DNA of 64,000 nt from Simmondsia chinensis (GCA_018398585.1 JAGTTD010000022.1:461501-525500), one strand, 5' to 3'; positions 21,917 to 34,885 are shown, numbered from the stretch's first letter. Notes: generated by a model not told the origin, from the sequence alone. Program-made: numbers and translations.

Positions 21917-24900
21917 AGTTCAACCGCAACAAAAAAGGGAACTACGAACAAAATAGCATAAAAACAATAGAGCAGAAACAAAATAGACACCTAGGCAAGC
22001 CCCCCTCCCTCTTATCTTTCGAAAATTGAAATCACTTTCAAGTTCTTCAATTATTGGTGACCAAAAACAGAAATATCAACGTGACAGTCCCCCCTACTGA
22101 TTAAATTTTTTTTCTTTTTTTTCTTTTTTTTTATTTTTAAATATCAAGATATTTCCTCACAGCTTACGTTTTCATTGTTCTTTTTCTAATAATACACATC
22201 ATATACATATTCTTACACGCATGGTCGGATAGGAATCAGACTTAATTTCTAGTCAATTTAGTGCAAAGTCGAGAAAACACTCGCCACTGCAGATGATTAA
22301 AAGAAAGAGGAATGAGTCGTACCGTTTAACTGGACATACTAATCTTTGAATTTATGGAACTAGTGAAATTGAAATGCATAAACCAACTTTAGTAATTTTA
22401 CATCGTCTTTGTTTCACCCTTCAGATTCGTCATATATGGCCGAACATGACTAAATATCTAAGGGAACATTTTAGGCTTTCACTTGCAAGAAGATAAGTCT
22501 TCGTGGTGAATTAATATCTCATGTACTGTCAAATACGTGAGACTGTTTATTTGAACCCGGTCATTATCTAAGGAAACATATTTCATGTAGAAATTAAATG
22601 TTGGTCACAAATATAAATAGTTGACCAAAAAAAAGACGCAAATATAAATAAGGATTTTCGTTAAAAAAGGGACGTCCTCGAAAAAATTTGTCTTTTTTTT
22701 ACAATGATAATGCCTTAGGGGCCGTAAATACCGCTTGAAGGGGATCCACACTATGACCCTAGTAGGGATCGACCCAGGTCGCATTGTTGGCAGCCGAAGA
22801 ACTCCACCACTAGGTTATCTATCTAGGGGACTAGTCATCCTCGAGATGGTTATTTTTAACTTTATCGTCACAATTTTTTTTAATTAAAAAGCTATCTCCT
22901 TTTTCGATAACTTGTTTACGAACCGGAGAAAAACATCCACAATACCCAAAACACCCACAAAAGTGCAAAATAGTGTCTAAAGGCAATTTATCCCTGTGTT
23001 TTGTCTTGTGTGAGTTGTTCTAGCTCGACGTTTTGTCCCGTCTCCCTATGTCTTGTCTGGTCTTGCTTTCGGTGTCTGCCTTGTAGTGTTTGGGGCGAGC
23101 GTCTTTTCTTGTTGTTCTGTCCTTTCGTTTTATATTATCTTTTTTTGATCCCCGTCTTGTTACGATTGGTCTTGCTTTCGGTGTCTGCCTAACGAGTGGT
23201 CTGCTTGTATAGCGACTGCATCGCAATTTATCAGGAAAAAAAAAAGTGTCTAAAGGGAAACAATAAAAAACACTTAGAACACTATAGATAAAAAGCTACC
23301 TACAACCAAAATAAAGAATGTCTAATCAAGGACAAACGCAATCCTAACTCTAATGACACCAAGATTTAAAGCCAAAAGAAGATAGCGGGAATGAGATAAC
23401 TAGCAGTACATACCCACCCTAGAAGACCTATCCTATTGATAAACAAAACAACGAGGCCACGTGTGGCTAAAACACCCAAGACAGACCACATAATTATTTC
23501 TTTTCCATCAATTATCTGACTATCACCATTAACTTTCCTTGCGTATTTTACATTGGCATTGCCTATCGAAAGGGGAAATGTCGGATTCAAACCTACGTTT
23601 CGGGGTTAGCCAACTACCACCCCAACCAGATAAACTGGGAATCGGAACCGGTAACTTTCTATTAATTGTGAGGTGTGTTACACATGAATATGCGACAAAA
23701 TATGCCGAGGAAAGGGATATAGTAGATGCCTATCCCAGATAAATTGGCATCGCCCTACCACATGTATCACGTAAGGGAAAAAATTCGTCCGTAATTTCAA
23801 GATGCGTTATTTATGTCTCTTTAGAAGGCGAATTTTGCATATCCTAGATAAATTGGCATCGCCCTACCACATGTATCACATAATGGGCAAAAAATCCGTC
23901 TGTAACTTCAAGGCACGCTACTTATGTCGCATTCTTTAAATCGAATTTTGCATCCAACAGCAGTGTGCAAATAAAATGACAAAATGCTTCCCGTGATATA
24001 ATGAAGTATGGTATAATTAGATATTGTAATCCTTAATTTCATATCGGATTGAGGCACCCTTTGGGTCCCGTGGCTTTTTCCTCTAGTTGAGAGAGGGTTT
24101 CCACGTAAATACTAGTGTTAATTGTTTTGTTGTTTCGTTGATTTTACGCTTCCGTTTATGCTTGATTGTGTGAATTTTCCGACAAAGTATATATTTTGGA
24201 TATGTGGTTTTTTTTTTTTTTTTTTTTGAACAGACATGCCTCTTTATTTAGAGACTTTTTTTCCCGAAAGTCTTTATTTAGGCAGGACTCCAATAAAGCT
24301 AATCGACCACTAAATAATCAAACCAGCTTACAGTTGTTTTGAGTTGTTTTTAAGAAATACTTTGAAATTAAATTTTAAAATATTTCAAAAACACATATAT
24401 AAAAAAAAAAATCATATATTGATAGTAAAATTATTTTACTCATATAATATATAGTAAGATTATTTAACTCGAATAATATACTCGATGCAAAGTCTAGATT
24501 TAGACGAAAAGTCTTGGCGGAATAGAGATTTATCACAAGTGCCATGTTCTTAAGAGTTAAGATTTCATGTACTGTCATTTTCATTTACACGTACGTCTCT
24601 GTTTGTTTTTGCTGAAAATATTTTTCATCTTAAAGCGATAATCAAGAAAAATATTTTTGTCAATATACTATAACGAATATTTAAAGTGAATATGATGTCA
24701 TCACGCCGAAAAGAGTTCTATTTATTAATACAAAGAAAATCTGAAGCACTTAAAAATAAAACAAAAAATGTTAGAAGCCTTTTTTATTATTTTCATAAAC
24801 ATCAAGTACTAAAGTATAAATAACCCTTATTATTTTCTAACTATTATTCATGAAACAGTGGTTACTAAGAAAAAAAAAAAATCAACGTCATTTTTGTAGA

Positions 24901-25168
24901 TAAAAAAAATTAAAGAAAATACTTTGATTTCTAAAAATATCAAATCAAACTCATTTCGTCCTATATTTGTGCTTGTCATCGTTGCACACGGGTCATACTA
25001 ATCTTCTTTGTATCGTTTTAATTTTATCGTTATCTTTAAAAATACATCCTATCTCTGTAGAAAGATCAAACTTGAAGAAATTTCAGAAGTAATTCTCACG
25101 TGTTCAAATGCTATTGCTTGACATGTATATCATATGTACAATCTAAAATTAAAAGCTATTAAAAATAA
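21917..25168. other. Repeat-rich intergenic region
   Basis: No gene is supported. It contains a tRNA-like fragment at about 22735-22830 ('gggatcgacccaggtcgcat'), a short duplication of 'ggtcttgctttcggtgtctg' at 23059 and 23168 (period 109), a tandem duplication at 23732-23953, LTR-like remnants at about 24000-24190 and a T-run at about 24208-24228. The rest is AT-rich. Confidence 0.5.
23732..23953. repeat. Tandem duplication, period 109 bp
   Basis: Two units start with 'atcc(c/t)agataaattggcat', at 23732 and 23841, and end with GAATTTTGCAT. They differ by scattered substitutions and small indels, so the duplication is old. Not coding. Confidence 0.85.
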
Positions 25169-25460
25169 GGGTTATTTACACTAATAGTTCGTGTACTTTA
25201 TCAATTATGTTAATTTAATCTATGTACAATTGATATTATATCAATTTAATCCTAGAGTAAAAGTTATGTTAAATTGTTAATGAAAATTTTAATAAGCCAT
25301 GAGTTGAGTTAAATTAAGTAAGGAATGAATTTATAATTGGTTACATGATTGTACTGTTTAAAAACAGGTCAATGATTTAATTTGAATTTGACCAAAGGAC
25401 TAAATTAACACAACATAAATTATAGAGGAATTAAATTAACACAATAACTTTAAAAATAAA
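25169..25460. mobile_element. Long-TIR MITE copy (family of 840, 32113, 47622, 63153)
   Basis: Begins 'gggttatttacactaatagt' and carries the family words 'ttaatttaatc' and, inverted, 'gaattaaattaacac'. The two halves are roughly inverted copies around a central 'gttaaattgttaatgaaaat' region. Degenerate. Confidence 0.6.
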
Positions 25461-25629
25461 CTAAATTAAAAAAATAAAAAGATGGGGAACAACGTAAATA
25501 TTCGTTGGTTTATGGGTGATTTTATTGCATTTGGCTAAAACCAAAACCTATTGAAAATTGGGCCCAGGCCCGGGCCCGGTTAAGTAATATTATCACAAAA
25601 CATGTTTAAATACATTGTTTACCCAACAA

Positions 25630-25745
25630 AATCATGAAAAAATTGCAGCTCACATGATAATGAGTGTGCCTTACATGTTAGACGTATAGGGTTCGAATCC
25701 CACTCATGTCATTTTTGTGTAAGTTTTTTTTGTGACATTAAAAAA
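25630..25745 (+). mobile_element. tRNA-derived SINE-like element
   Basis: A B-box-like GGGTTCGAATCCC lies at 25689-25701, preceded at about the right distance by a weak A-box-like stretch, and a T-rich and A-rich tail follows. It does not fold as an intact tRNA by eye, so a tRNA-derived SINE or fragment is more likely. Confidence 0.4.
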
Positions 25746-25954
25746 AAAAAAAAAAGCACCAGCCCAGACTCGTTGGGCCAGGCCCGGGTTGGGCTGGGCT
25801 CGAGCCTGACTCAGCCCGGCCCGTGGCTACCTCTATTGAAAATAAACTAAGTTGAAAGAAAACTAAATTGAAAGAAAAAGTAAAGAGAGAGAAGCAGGCA
25901 GACATTCATTCATCCATTGTTACGGAGACAAATAGGTTAAATACAACTTTGAAG

Positions 25955-26092
25955 AAAATCTCAGGGTTGGAGACCCTTCGGAAACAACCTCTCTTTAGGG
26001 TTGCACCCTGTAAAAGTAAAGCTACGTACATCTCATCCTCTCCAAAACCTACCTTGGCAAGGTAATGGGTTTTTTGTTGTTATTATTATGTC
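25955..26092 (+). mobile_element. Au-like SINE body, sense orientation
   Basis: Carries 'ttcggaaacaacctctcttt', 'agctacgtacatctcatcct' and a (TTG/TTA)n-like 3' tail ('tttgttgttattattatg'). It lies just beyond the PUR7 stop codon, opposite to that gene, and may fall in its 3' flank or UTR. Confidence 0.75.
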
Positions 26093-26199
26093 ATTGAACA
26101 CCCTAGTTAACCAAAAAGATGCAAGGAAAAACCTTTTGATCCCCATTTCCGAGCTTCGGATGGTAAAAAGAACGCTACGAAACGAGCTGCTTGATGGGA

Positions 26200-29100
26200 T
26201 TATTGCAGAGATGACAATGCCAGTGTAACATTTTGAGATATCCTCTCATGGATTGGCATCTGAAAAAAAATACAAAAATTAGTTTTGCTTTATATTTCCA
26301 TCATCAAATCTTACTGGAGTCTCCAATATGATATGATTTTACCTGGGTATTTGGCAGTTCAAATTTGGATCCAGTTATTGTCTCATACAAGAATATGTAT
26401 CTGCCAATAGAAATGTCAGTATGCACTCATGAGCTACGCGGTCGATAAAAGATTCTAAGTAATATGCATACTCGAGGTTCTAGAGGTTGATATAGTGGTA
26501 ACTGACTATTCTGTCTCACTCGGGGGTGGCCAACCTCGATATACAATGCCTTATGTTGGTTTTTTTTTAAGAACAAGCTTCGATTTTATCTGTGCGTGAT
26601 TGAACTAGTTCTATTTAAGTCCAATGCTAAAATTAACATTAATTTTGAATGAAATCCTGAAGTTAACTAACATTTTATAAGATGCATTCACCCCATGTAA
26701 ACATCGATTCACATTTCCTTGATGTGGAAAGCGTATGCAACTACAAGTGCTAATTAATATCACAATCTAATTAGAAATTAATGTTAGTTTTAATATTGGA
26801 TTAGATTGGTACGATTTTAGCAGTAAAGAACTAAATTAAGATAATTAAAAATTTCCAGGTTTGGAGAGTTTTGAGCCGAGCCGAGCCGAGCCGAGCCGAG
26901 CCTCGAGCCTGGCAAGCTCGGACTCAAGTTCAGCCCAAATACACCCCTAATTAGGTTTATATGACAAAGAAGCAAGATTGATTAATTCAGAATCTAACAT
27001 AAAAATTCAGACATACCGCCAGGCTAGCTCAGATACCAGTTCTTCTGGAGCATCCGGGAGAACCTAAACATACAGTATACAAAGTGTAAGTAGGCGCCAG
27101 ATTGGCTGCTGAGTCAACTTACAAGTCTTAGCAAGCTGGCTTGTTATTCAGCTCTAGAGGGTTGGCTCATTTGGAGCTCTAGCCAAGTCAAGCTAGCGAA
27201 ACAAGCCCAATGAGCTGAGTTCAACCTAAAGTATTCGGCTAAGTGTGTCTAAATAGTAATGTTTGAGTCTCAATGTGCTGAGTTCTAGTCTTCAAGCTCG
27301 CAAAGTTCAAGGCGAGCTAAAGCTAAAACTCGAGCTTTAAGAACTTGGGCTTGACTCAGCTCATTTACTCTGCTATTTCTTAAGGAACCGTTGAGCATAT
27401 ATACAACGAGAACGAGATACAGCAATGTGACTCACCTCATCTTTGTAAGGGTTACAGTGCTCTTTGAACCACAATCTCAAAAACTCCTGAAAAAAAAAAA
27501 AAAATTCCTTACGATAGTCAATCAAGAATCTCTTTTTTTCGAAGGTAAGCAGAGTGGACGGTTAGGGGATTTGAATCTAGAACTTCTTGTTGTAGGGCTC
27601 AACCTTATACTAGTGTTCTTACCACTAGACCAAGATCTCATTGGCATCAACCCAAAATCTCTCGTACTAAAAGTGAAGTCATCGACAAAAGTATCCCACA
27701 AATCCCGTTCACAGCAAACATGAATTTATCGGCAGCTCGGTGCACAACGCTTCTGTGCACATAGCATTATCCCTGCTTTCGTGGAAAGACTGTTTCTGGG
27801 ACATAAACTTGTGACATCTGGATCACAAAGAAGCAACCATGGCTCACCTTGTGACCTTAGACAAGAGCTCATGGGCAAAGATTCACACAAACTTTTCCAA
27901 GACAAACCTTAAAACAAGAAAAAGGGTCACTTTGAGCTACCTTATCGACATTTTCAGGTTCGAGACCGTTCTGAAAACGTTTTTCATATGAGCGAGAAAT
28001 CCAGTACCTACTTGAATCCGGTGTATGCACCTAAAAATACCCAGATAAGAAAATTGATCATTCTAAGAATGCACCGCACATTTCACAGCATGAAAGACAG
28101 AAAATCAGGGGACGTTTAAAGGAAGAAATTACAAACCTCGTCGACTAAAAGAATTGTACCATCACTTCCCTTTCCGAATTCATATTTAGTGTCCACTAAT
28201 ATTAAACCATGTTCCGAAGCAACAGACTGAAACAACAAAAATGGACAGTAAAATTGACGTGTTGAATGTCGCATTTTGACCAGTTTAAATTACTTGGGGC
28301 CTGTCTTGCATTTTTTTTTTTCTTTGTAGGTTTTGGTTTTTGACAAACTAAAAACCCAATTTTGAAAACATTTTTTTATGGTTTTTGGTTTTCCCTTTTC
28401 AATGTTTACTCAAACTCGAAAAGAAAGAAAAAAAAAAGCAAAAACCAGATAATCATTTTCAAAATATGGTTTTTAAGTCCTAAAAAACCAAAAACAACAA
28501 AAAATGACACCAAACTACGTGATACCTTAATGTATATCTTCAAATTGCTAGGGTATCTAGGTGATAAATGACTATATCTCAGAATACGTTACTAATAAAT
28601 TCCTTTTAATTATTTATAACCAAGTGTTCACAAGATAATTCACAAGAATTCATTATACCTGACCATATTCAAACAAGCTCAGAGCTTTCCTGCTAGCTTC
28701 ATCAAAATCAGATTTTGACATCAGTCCACGTTCCACTATCTGCAATCATCATATATAGAAATTAGAATCATATGAACATTGTGTGCATGAAAAACCCGCC
28801 ATCTGACAAATCGCTCAACGATCTTTAGTACTCAAAATAACAACACTACCCAAGTCCAGGGAAGCTTGAACTTGAGACTCGCAAAGCCTAAACAAGCCCC
28901 AGTGAGCCTTCTTAGATATAACTTATGAGCCTAAATGTCCCAAGGGATTCACGTTTGAGCCTAAATGAGTCGAACTTGAGCCTAATGGAGCTCAAACAAG
29001 CCTACGTCGAGCCTAAATGACTTTAAATGAGGCAAGTTTGGCTTGAAGCTCGTCGAACTAGATAAGAGATCAACCAAGCTACCCCAAGCTCACCGATGAG

Positions 29101-31997
29101 CCTATAGTTCAAGCTTTAAGTCTCCAAACTCGGTAAGTATTGAGCCACGTTGAGCTGCGCCAAATGTTGGCTATCCAACCCCTTGATGAGGACTCGACTC
29201 AGCTCCTTTACATCCATAACTGAGACACACGGGACACCCATCTTCATGTCTTAATCAGAAGCATTTTATCATCCAGAGTATAACCCATTTGATATTCACT
29301 TAGTTAACCTTTTCAAGGAACTCAACATGTTAGAACTGAATAATCTGAGAAATTTGTCATCATAAATACTGATGCCTCCATGGGAAGGCAACCTATTCAT
29401 CACAGGTAAACATAAAAACGGGTTCATATAATACATGAAGCAAAAATCATTACGACACTAAACCAAAGGAATTGGTTCAAATAATAAGACACTTGGACCT
29501 CCCACCTCATGAAGTGTCTCCTCTAGGTTTGAATCCTGCCATTGAATGCAAATTACAAGCAATTTCCAAATGGATGGCATGTGCAATAGGAGGGCTAGTC
29601 AACATGGGGATAAGCTGGCCGGACACGTCAATACCCAAGAAAAGTATTACAATGCCAATAGAACACACCTCATCTGGTGTCACAGGGACATCATGGTCTG
29701 CCGCTTTGGTAGTTGGTGTGAGTATATTTCCAGGTAGCCTTTGATTTTTCACCAAGCCTATCGTATATTAGTAAAAAGTATGATTCAAAAACACAAACCT
29801 ATGATACGAAAATACAACTTAATAAATGAACCAAAAAGCTCACCATCTGGCAGGGCGTTCCCACAATAATTTCGAACACCTTTCTTATACACCGTCCATA
29901 GTGACGTATCAGTTGTTCCAGTGACAAATCCTCTAACTACAACGAGGAAACATAACACGTAATAAGTCTGGACGAAAGACATGTTTCGCTGTGCAAATTA
30001 CATGTGCCAAACACCAATAGGAAAAACGAGCTAACGAAAAACGTGCAAATAAAGGAGACACCAAATTTGGGTTGCTTTAGCTTTAAGTTTAAGCATATGT
30101 CCACGGGATCAGCAAGAGAAATTCATTGCTTCACATTTGGTGACTACAAAGATATATCAATCTCGCGTTCTAGGGTTAGGGGCTCTCAAACACAACCTCC
30201 CTTCAGGGTAGCTTCCTGTAGGGGTAAGATTGCGTCCATTTCACCCTTCCCAAATCCCGCCTTGGCGGGAGCATTTCAAGCACTGGGTGTGGTGGTGGTG
30301 TTGTTGTAAAGATACATCAATCTCGCAAAGGAGAAGAAAATTGAAAAAAAAAAGAAAATCATAGCTTGAACCTTTACGGACCTACCATAGAATTGCTGCA
30401 CGCTAAGAAGGCAAGAAAATATGTAGCGAAAGCTATATCGAGGCCTTACCAACAAATTCAACAGGAAAAACAGCACATTTCTTGGCAATGGTAACATTCT
30501 TATCAGGAGCTGAAACAACGGCATTTGGGGTAATGTGACGAGTCTTGTCGAACCACCACAAACTTGTCTCATTTAAAACCTGAAATAGTCCTCACAGATT
30601 CAAGACCCACTCCATATATTTGCTATTGAGATTGAAGAAAACAATGCAGAATACCTGGCCTTTGAGCGGGATAGAAGCTAGAACTCTATCGAACGCGCTT
30701 TGCCTATCAGTAGTTACTAGAACAAGATAATCTCCACCATCATATATGTCCCGGACCTGCACATTACAAGTTTATTACATAACAAGGAACCCTTTTTCCC
30801 ATAATTGGGTGTCTGTGCTAACTTTCTGGCACCTCAACCAACTCTTGGATTGCACAAACTGCCCATTTATGTAAGTTTTCCACATACAACAGGGTAAATT
30901 GCCCAGTGGGTTCCCCAAGGAATTGTTTAAAACCAATGTTAAGAATACAACCCAAAACCTGACATTTCAGCTCCGTTTGTTTTAATGGAAAACGTTTCAC
31001 GTCTCAATTGTAGTATTAACCCAGCCTTACTTCACAGCCAACTAAACAACAGGATTAACAAGTTTAAAATCAGAGCACCCCAAGCTTCACAATTGGAACT
31101 AATTCACCCACCCATTTTTTGTAACAGAAAACAAATAGAAAAATTCACATTATAAAAGCAGAAAATTCAAAAATTACGTAACCAAAATTATCAAGTAACC
31201 AACTTTATCATAAGCTTACGCTAATGGTAAAGGCCCAAGAATGGTTTATACTCTAACATGCCCTCTCTTGCAAATTTCCGTTGGGCTTAAAGCATGGATG
31301 TTTCATAGACTCACCTCATACTTTGTGCTTAAATTATATTATTATTGAAAGTGGGATATTGGGATTCGAACTTGTAATCTTTTGGCCAACAAGACTCTAA
31401 TATCATATCAAGGAACCAACTTTCCCTAAGGCTTAAGCTAATCGGTAAATGTCCATGAATGGTATATACTCTGACATGCTTGCAAATGTCTGCTGGGCTT
31501 GAAGCGTGGATATTGCATAGACCCACCCTCATGCTTAAATTATGTTAATAAAAATAGAGGTTATCGGGATTCAAACTTTTAACCTTTTGGACAACAAGAC
31601 TCGATACAATATCAAGGAACTCACTTTTCCAAAAACTTAAATTAATAACAAAAATAAAAGTCCAAAATACCTTGCCCCTGGTTTTAGATCTCAGACCCGG
31701 TACAGTAAGATGAAGATTAGTTTCCGCGAGACAATTCTTCAACGACCCTCTAATAGCCTGCAAGATCTCATCTTTTTTATCGTTGCTTCGATTATGATCG
31801 TCAATGGAGGGTGGAGATTGATGGGGTTGTGGTGTGGGCAACGCTGAAGCGTAGATTACTGGGAATTTAACCTTCGATTTCATTTTGGGGATAAATTGAG
31901 AGCGATGAATTGCGCGAATTGAAAGTGAGGATGATGAAGTCTCATTTGAAGTTAGGGTTCGGGGAGGGTTTAAGCACGGAATACAACACTCTGACAT
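26200..31997 (-). CDS. PUR7: SAICAR synthetase (phosphoribosylaminoimidazole-succinocarboxamide synthase), 12 exons
   Basis: Spliced to 405 aa. Exons, all complement: 31671-31997, 30655-30756, 30450-30579, 29844-29936, 29669-29757, 28659-28739, 28137-28226, 27941-28030, 27436-27486, 27017-27063, 26343-26400, 26200-26259. The enzyme joins aspartate to CAIR using ATP (EC 6.3.2.6), a late step of de novo purine synthesis, in plastids. The first 50 or so residues are Ser/Arg-rich and fit a transit peptide. The core has VRDIYD (from 110), [33 protein letters not shown] and the signature LVDTKYEFG (284-292). Length matches plant PUR7. The start is the first ATG (31997); the in-frame TTG upstream is not a plausible start. 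Introns carry a SINE, TRIM copies, a MITE and AGCTTGA-type repeats, but all splice sites are intact. Confidence 0.96.
28295..28516. mobile_element. Foldback MITE in PUR7 intron 6
   Basis: The left part 'ggttttggtttttgacaaac' and the right part 'aaaaaatgacaccaaactac' are inverted relatives of each other (TTTGGTGTCATTTTTTG-type ends). Similar inverted-end sequence occurs at about 16610-16745 and 59795-59860. Confidence 0.5.
30167..30307 (+). mobile_element. Au-like SINE body in PUR7 intron 3
   Basis: A perfectly placed element: target duplication AAAGATATATCAATCTCGC (30148-30166) and AAAGATACATCAATCTCGC (30308-30326), one mismatch in 19. It holds the usual body ('aaacacaacctcccttcagg', 'cgccttggcgggagc') and a (GGTG/TTG)n tail. 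It is antisense to PUR7. No 5S head. Confidence 0.9.
31191..31670 (-). mobile_element. Tandem TRIM array with three terminal repeats in PUR7 intron 1
   Basis: On the plus strand, antisense TRIM terminal repeats occur at about 31191-31258, 31408-31476 and about 31612-31660 (truncated), with TCAAGGAACC-type ends and CTCTAACA/CTCTGACA-type ends. Two similar internal domains lie between them. On the minus strand a primer-binding-site-like TGATATTAGAG follows the second repeat. The structure repeat-internal-repeat-internal-repeat fits unequal recombination between two TRIMs. It runs almost up to the exon 1 donor at 31671. Confidence 0.75.
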
Positions 31998-34512
31998 TGT
32001 ATGCTTCAAATTAAGTTAGGGTTTGGGGAATTGAGTTTGAGAATAACTATATGATGGAACGGGAGAAGGGAAAGGGGGGAATCAGCGTTTACAACTAGTT
32101 TAAATTAATTCAGGTTATTTTGTTCTTAAAAGTTCATGTATTTTACTTATTATATTAATTTAATTTTTATATATTTAATTATATTAATTTAACCCCTCTA
32201 TTATTTGTATTTTATCAATTTAGTCATATGATCAAATTAAAGTTAAGTTAATGATGTAATTTTTAACGGTACAATTATATTAAATGCAAGTAATTTATTA
32301 CAAATCTACCCATTGACCCAATTTAAACGAAATTGTCGCCTAATCATTAAAATTTTCATAAAAAGCTTAACATAAATTTCACTCTATGGACCAAATTGAC
32401 ACAATATAAATAGTAAAGGGACTAAATTGACATAATTAAAAGTACAAGGACCAAATTGACATAATTAATAAAGTACCAGGACCTTTGACGTAAATAACCC
32501 CTTAATTTAAAAGGCATGACGTTATTTCTATCAGAGTAAAAATTATTATTATAAGAGTAATAATACAAATTATAAATAAAAACAACCACAAAATTTCCCT
32601 AAAAGGTATAAATTTGCTCTGATAATAACAAATTTGCGCTATCAATAATATTATCTAAAGTTATATGTTAACTTTGTATCATTTACATTTTAATTTTCAA
32701 TATTTTTAAAAATAACAAAAAGATATTTTCTTTTTTAATTTAAATTTTTAATACCTTATATTTATTGTATATTAATAAAAAGACCATTCTCCCGTCTTTT
32801 TTATTAACAACATAAAATGATAAAATTGCTCCTTCCGAGTAAAAAGAAAAAAATTAATATTTTTATTTAAAATAATTTTAAAGATTGTCAACTATTTTAA
32901 ATATTTAGAAAAAGGTATTAAATATCCAAAAAATATTTTAAAAATTAAAAAATATTTAATATTGGAAACAAAAATTTAAAAGAATTCTTTAGTTTTGGAC
33001 CATCGACTTAACCTAGTAACATTAGGCCCAAATTAGTTTAAAACTTTATGGGCATAAGCTTACTTTAGCGCTAAAATTTTGCGGGCTTAGATTTTGATCT
33101 TTATCTCGAGAGTCTTTTAGACTTAAGTTTGACTTGAAATTTATTTAGGTTTAACTTCGATTTAGGAACCATTTTGGACTTTAAGTTCGACTTTAGAACT
33201 GTTTAGGCTTTAGGTTTTACTTGAAAGTCATTATAGGTTTTCGTCTGAGCTTGGATTCAACTTGAGGGTATGCTGGGCTTTAGCTTAGATTCGACTTAAG
33301 CTGTTTAAGCTTTGATTTTGAAGTTATTTGGGCTTTATTTATCTCGTGAGTTCTTTAGATTTAAACTCGATTTGAAGTATAAGCTTAATCAGTTGTTGAC
33401 TTATATTGACTCAGATTAGTAAAATTTTGACTTCACTTAAAAGACAAGTTTTTATCTCGAACCTGCATTGAGTTTATAAACATAATAAATTTTCATGTCT
33501 ACAATAGTACTTCTAATTTAAATCGTAACGTTAACACTTGTATGCATTTCATATCAAGATGAACATGCATTGTGAATATTAATTACTGTTACAAATTTAA
33601 TCAAAAATGACTATTTAGTTTTTAATATTTGATTTAATTGAAACAATTTTAACTATAAAAATTTAAATTAATACAATTAAAAATTTATGGACAAGAATAT
33701 ACAATGACAAATATAAAGACTAATGAAGTAAATAACCTTATAATCAAATATATATATATATATAATAACAAACTAACACTGGTAAAAATGAGTAATTTGT
33801 CAAGGTAAAAATATCAATGTAAGAGCAATTTTGTAGAATTTTATTGGCTATTATTCACTATAAGTCATATAATTGTTCTGACAATAACAATTTTTTACCA
33901 TATCTATAACAATCCAAAAAAGTAACGACATCAAAAAACAAATACGAACAACTATTGTTAGGGTATTATTAGTCGATATTAGGGCAATAACAAAGACTTT
34001 TGGAATATTGTTATGTCGAAAGTATCACGATAATAATAAAAATGACCTCTCAGTAACACTAATATATAAATAAAATAGAAAAATGATCACTTAGGTACTA
34101 TGAGATTTGAGTATTTATCACATAGGCACTTTGAGTTTTGTTGAATTCAATATATATTTGTTGGAAAATGCTAAAATCGAACAAGATTTCAATAATAGAT
34201 CAATATATTCATTAGAATTTGATAATTTTTTGTCAAAATATACGAAAATAACACATAATTGTTGCAATATTTAGAGAGTTTATATTAATATACAATGAAT
34301 ATTTTATCATAATTCGCTGGTTTTTTTATGAAAATACCGCTATGACATATATGCTATTGTAATCATATATTATATCAATATTTTATATAAAATTGGTCAA
34401 ATTCTGATAAATAGTACCTAATTGATAAAATATTAAAACACTAAAATATCTTATTATATATATTAAAATGCTTTAATACATGATTGACAAATATCAAAAC
34501 TTCATATCTAAG
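31998..34512. other. Intergenic repeats upstream of PUR7
   Basis: Just upstream of PUR7 lies a long-TIR MITE copy (32113-32500). AT-rich DNA follows, then an AGCTT/GGCTTTAG-type degenerate repeat (about 33000-33480), a half copy of the long-TIR MITE (about 33590-33745), an AT dinucleotide run near 33751-33764, and an AT-rich repeat (about 34080-34500) resembling 54460-54840. No gene is visible. Confidence 0.5.
32113..32500. mobile_element. Long-TIR MITE copy
   Basis: Left end 'ggttattttgttcttaaaag' and right end 'acctttgacgtaaataaccc', with repeated inverted 'ttaatttaa' and 'ggaccaaattgacataatt' words. The same family occurs at 840, 25169, 47622 and 63153. Confidence 0.75.
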
Positions 34513-34531
34513 TATAATTTCCCTACGAATA

Positions 34532-34786
34532 GAACAACAACAACAATAGATTCAGTGCCTCAAGTGCTCCCGCCTTAGCGAGGTCTGGGGAGGTAGATGT
34601 ATACAACCTTACCCCTTCAGGGTGTAACTCCGCCGTGAGACTATTTTCGAGAACTCCCAATCTTATATGGTTTGCGACACGAGGACTTTTCAGAAAGTCA
34701 CCTATCCTGATACTACTCTCGCTTAAGCACACTTAATTTTAGAGTTTTAATAGAGCCCGTTTTATTAATATATGGTAAATGAATCC
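34532..34786 (-). mobile_element. Composite SINE: 5S-rRNA-like head plus Au-like body, with TSD
   Basis: Target duplication TATAATTTCCCTACGAATA (34513-34531) and TATAATTTTCCTACGAATA (34787-34805), 18 of 19 identical, encloses the whole composite. On the minus strand a head related to 5S rRNA (plus-strand words 'cgacacgaggacttttcaga' and 'tcacctatcctgatact') precedes the body and a (TTG)n tail. About 255 bp. It lies roughly 100 bp upstream of the PEPKR2 TATA-like box. Confidence 0.9.
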
Positions 34787-34885
34787 TATAATTTTCCTAC
34801 GAATAAACATAAAGCAATAAAAAGAAGGGAAAAAAAGCACATCAAGGAGTAGGATCCAGATTCCCGTACCCGCGAAAGCCCGGAG

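Noticed and set aside
25689..25701. Functional tRNA gene around the GGTTCGAATCC box
   Set aside because: No consistent acceptor, D and anticodon stems could be drawn; better explained as a tRNA-derived SINE. The same applies to the boxes near 22770, 49660, 57350 and 63550.
26875..26902. GAGCC pentamer array as a regulatory element
   Set aside because: The short GAGCC tandem is part of the widespread GAGCTCGA/AGCTTGA degenerate repeat found in several introns and spacers.
31545..32009. PUR7 start at 32009
   Set aside because: That codon is TTG; the first ATG is at 31997 and the transit peptide reads well from there.
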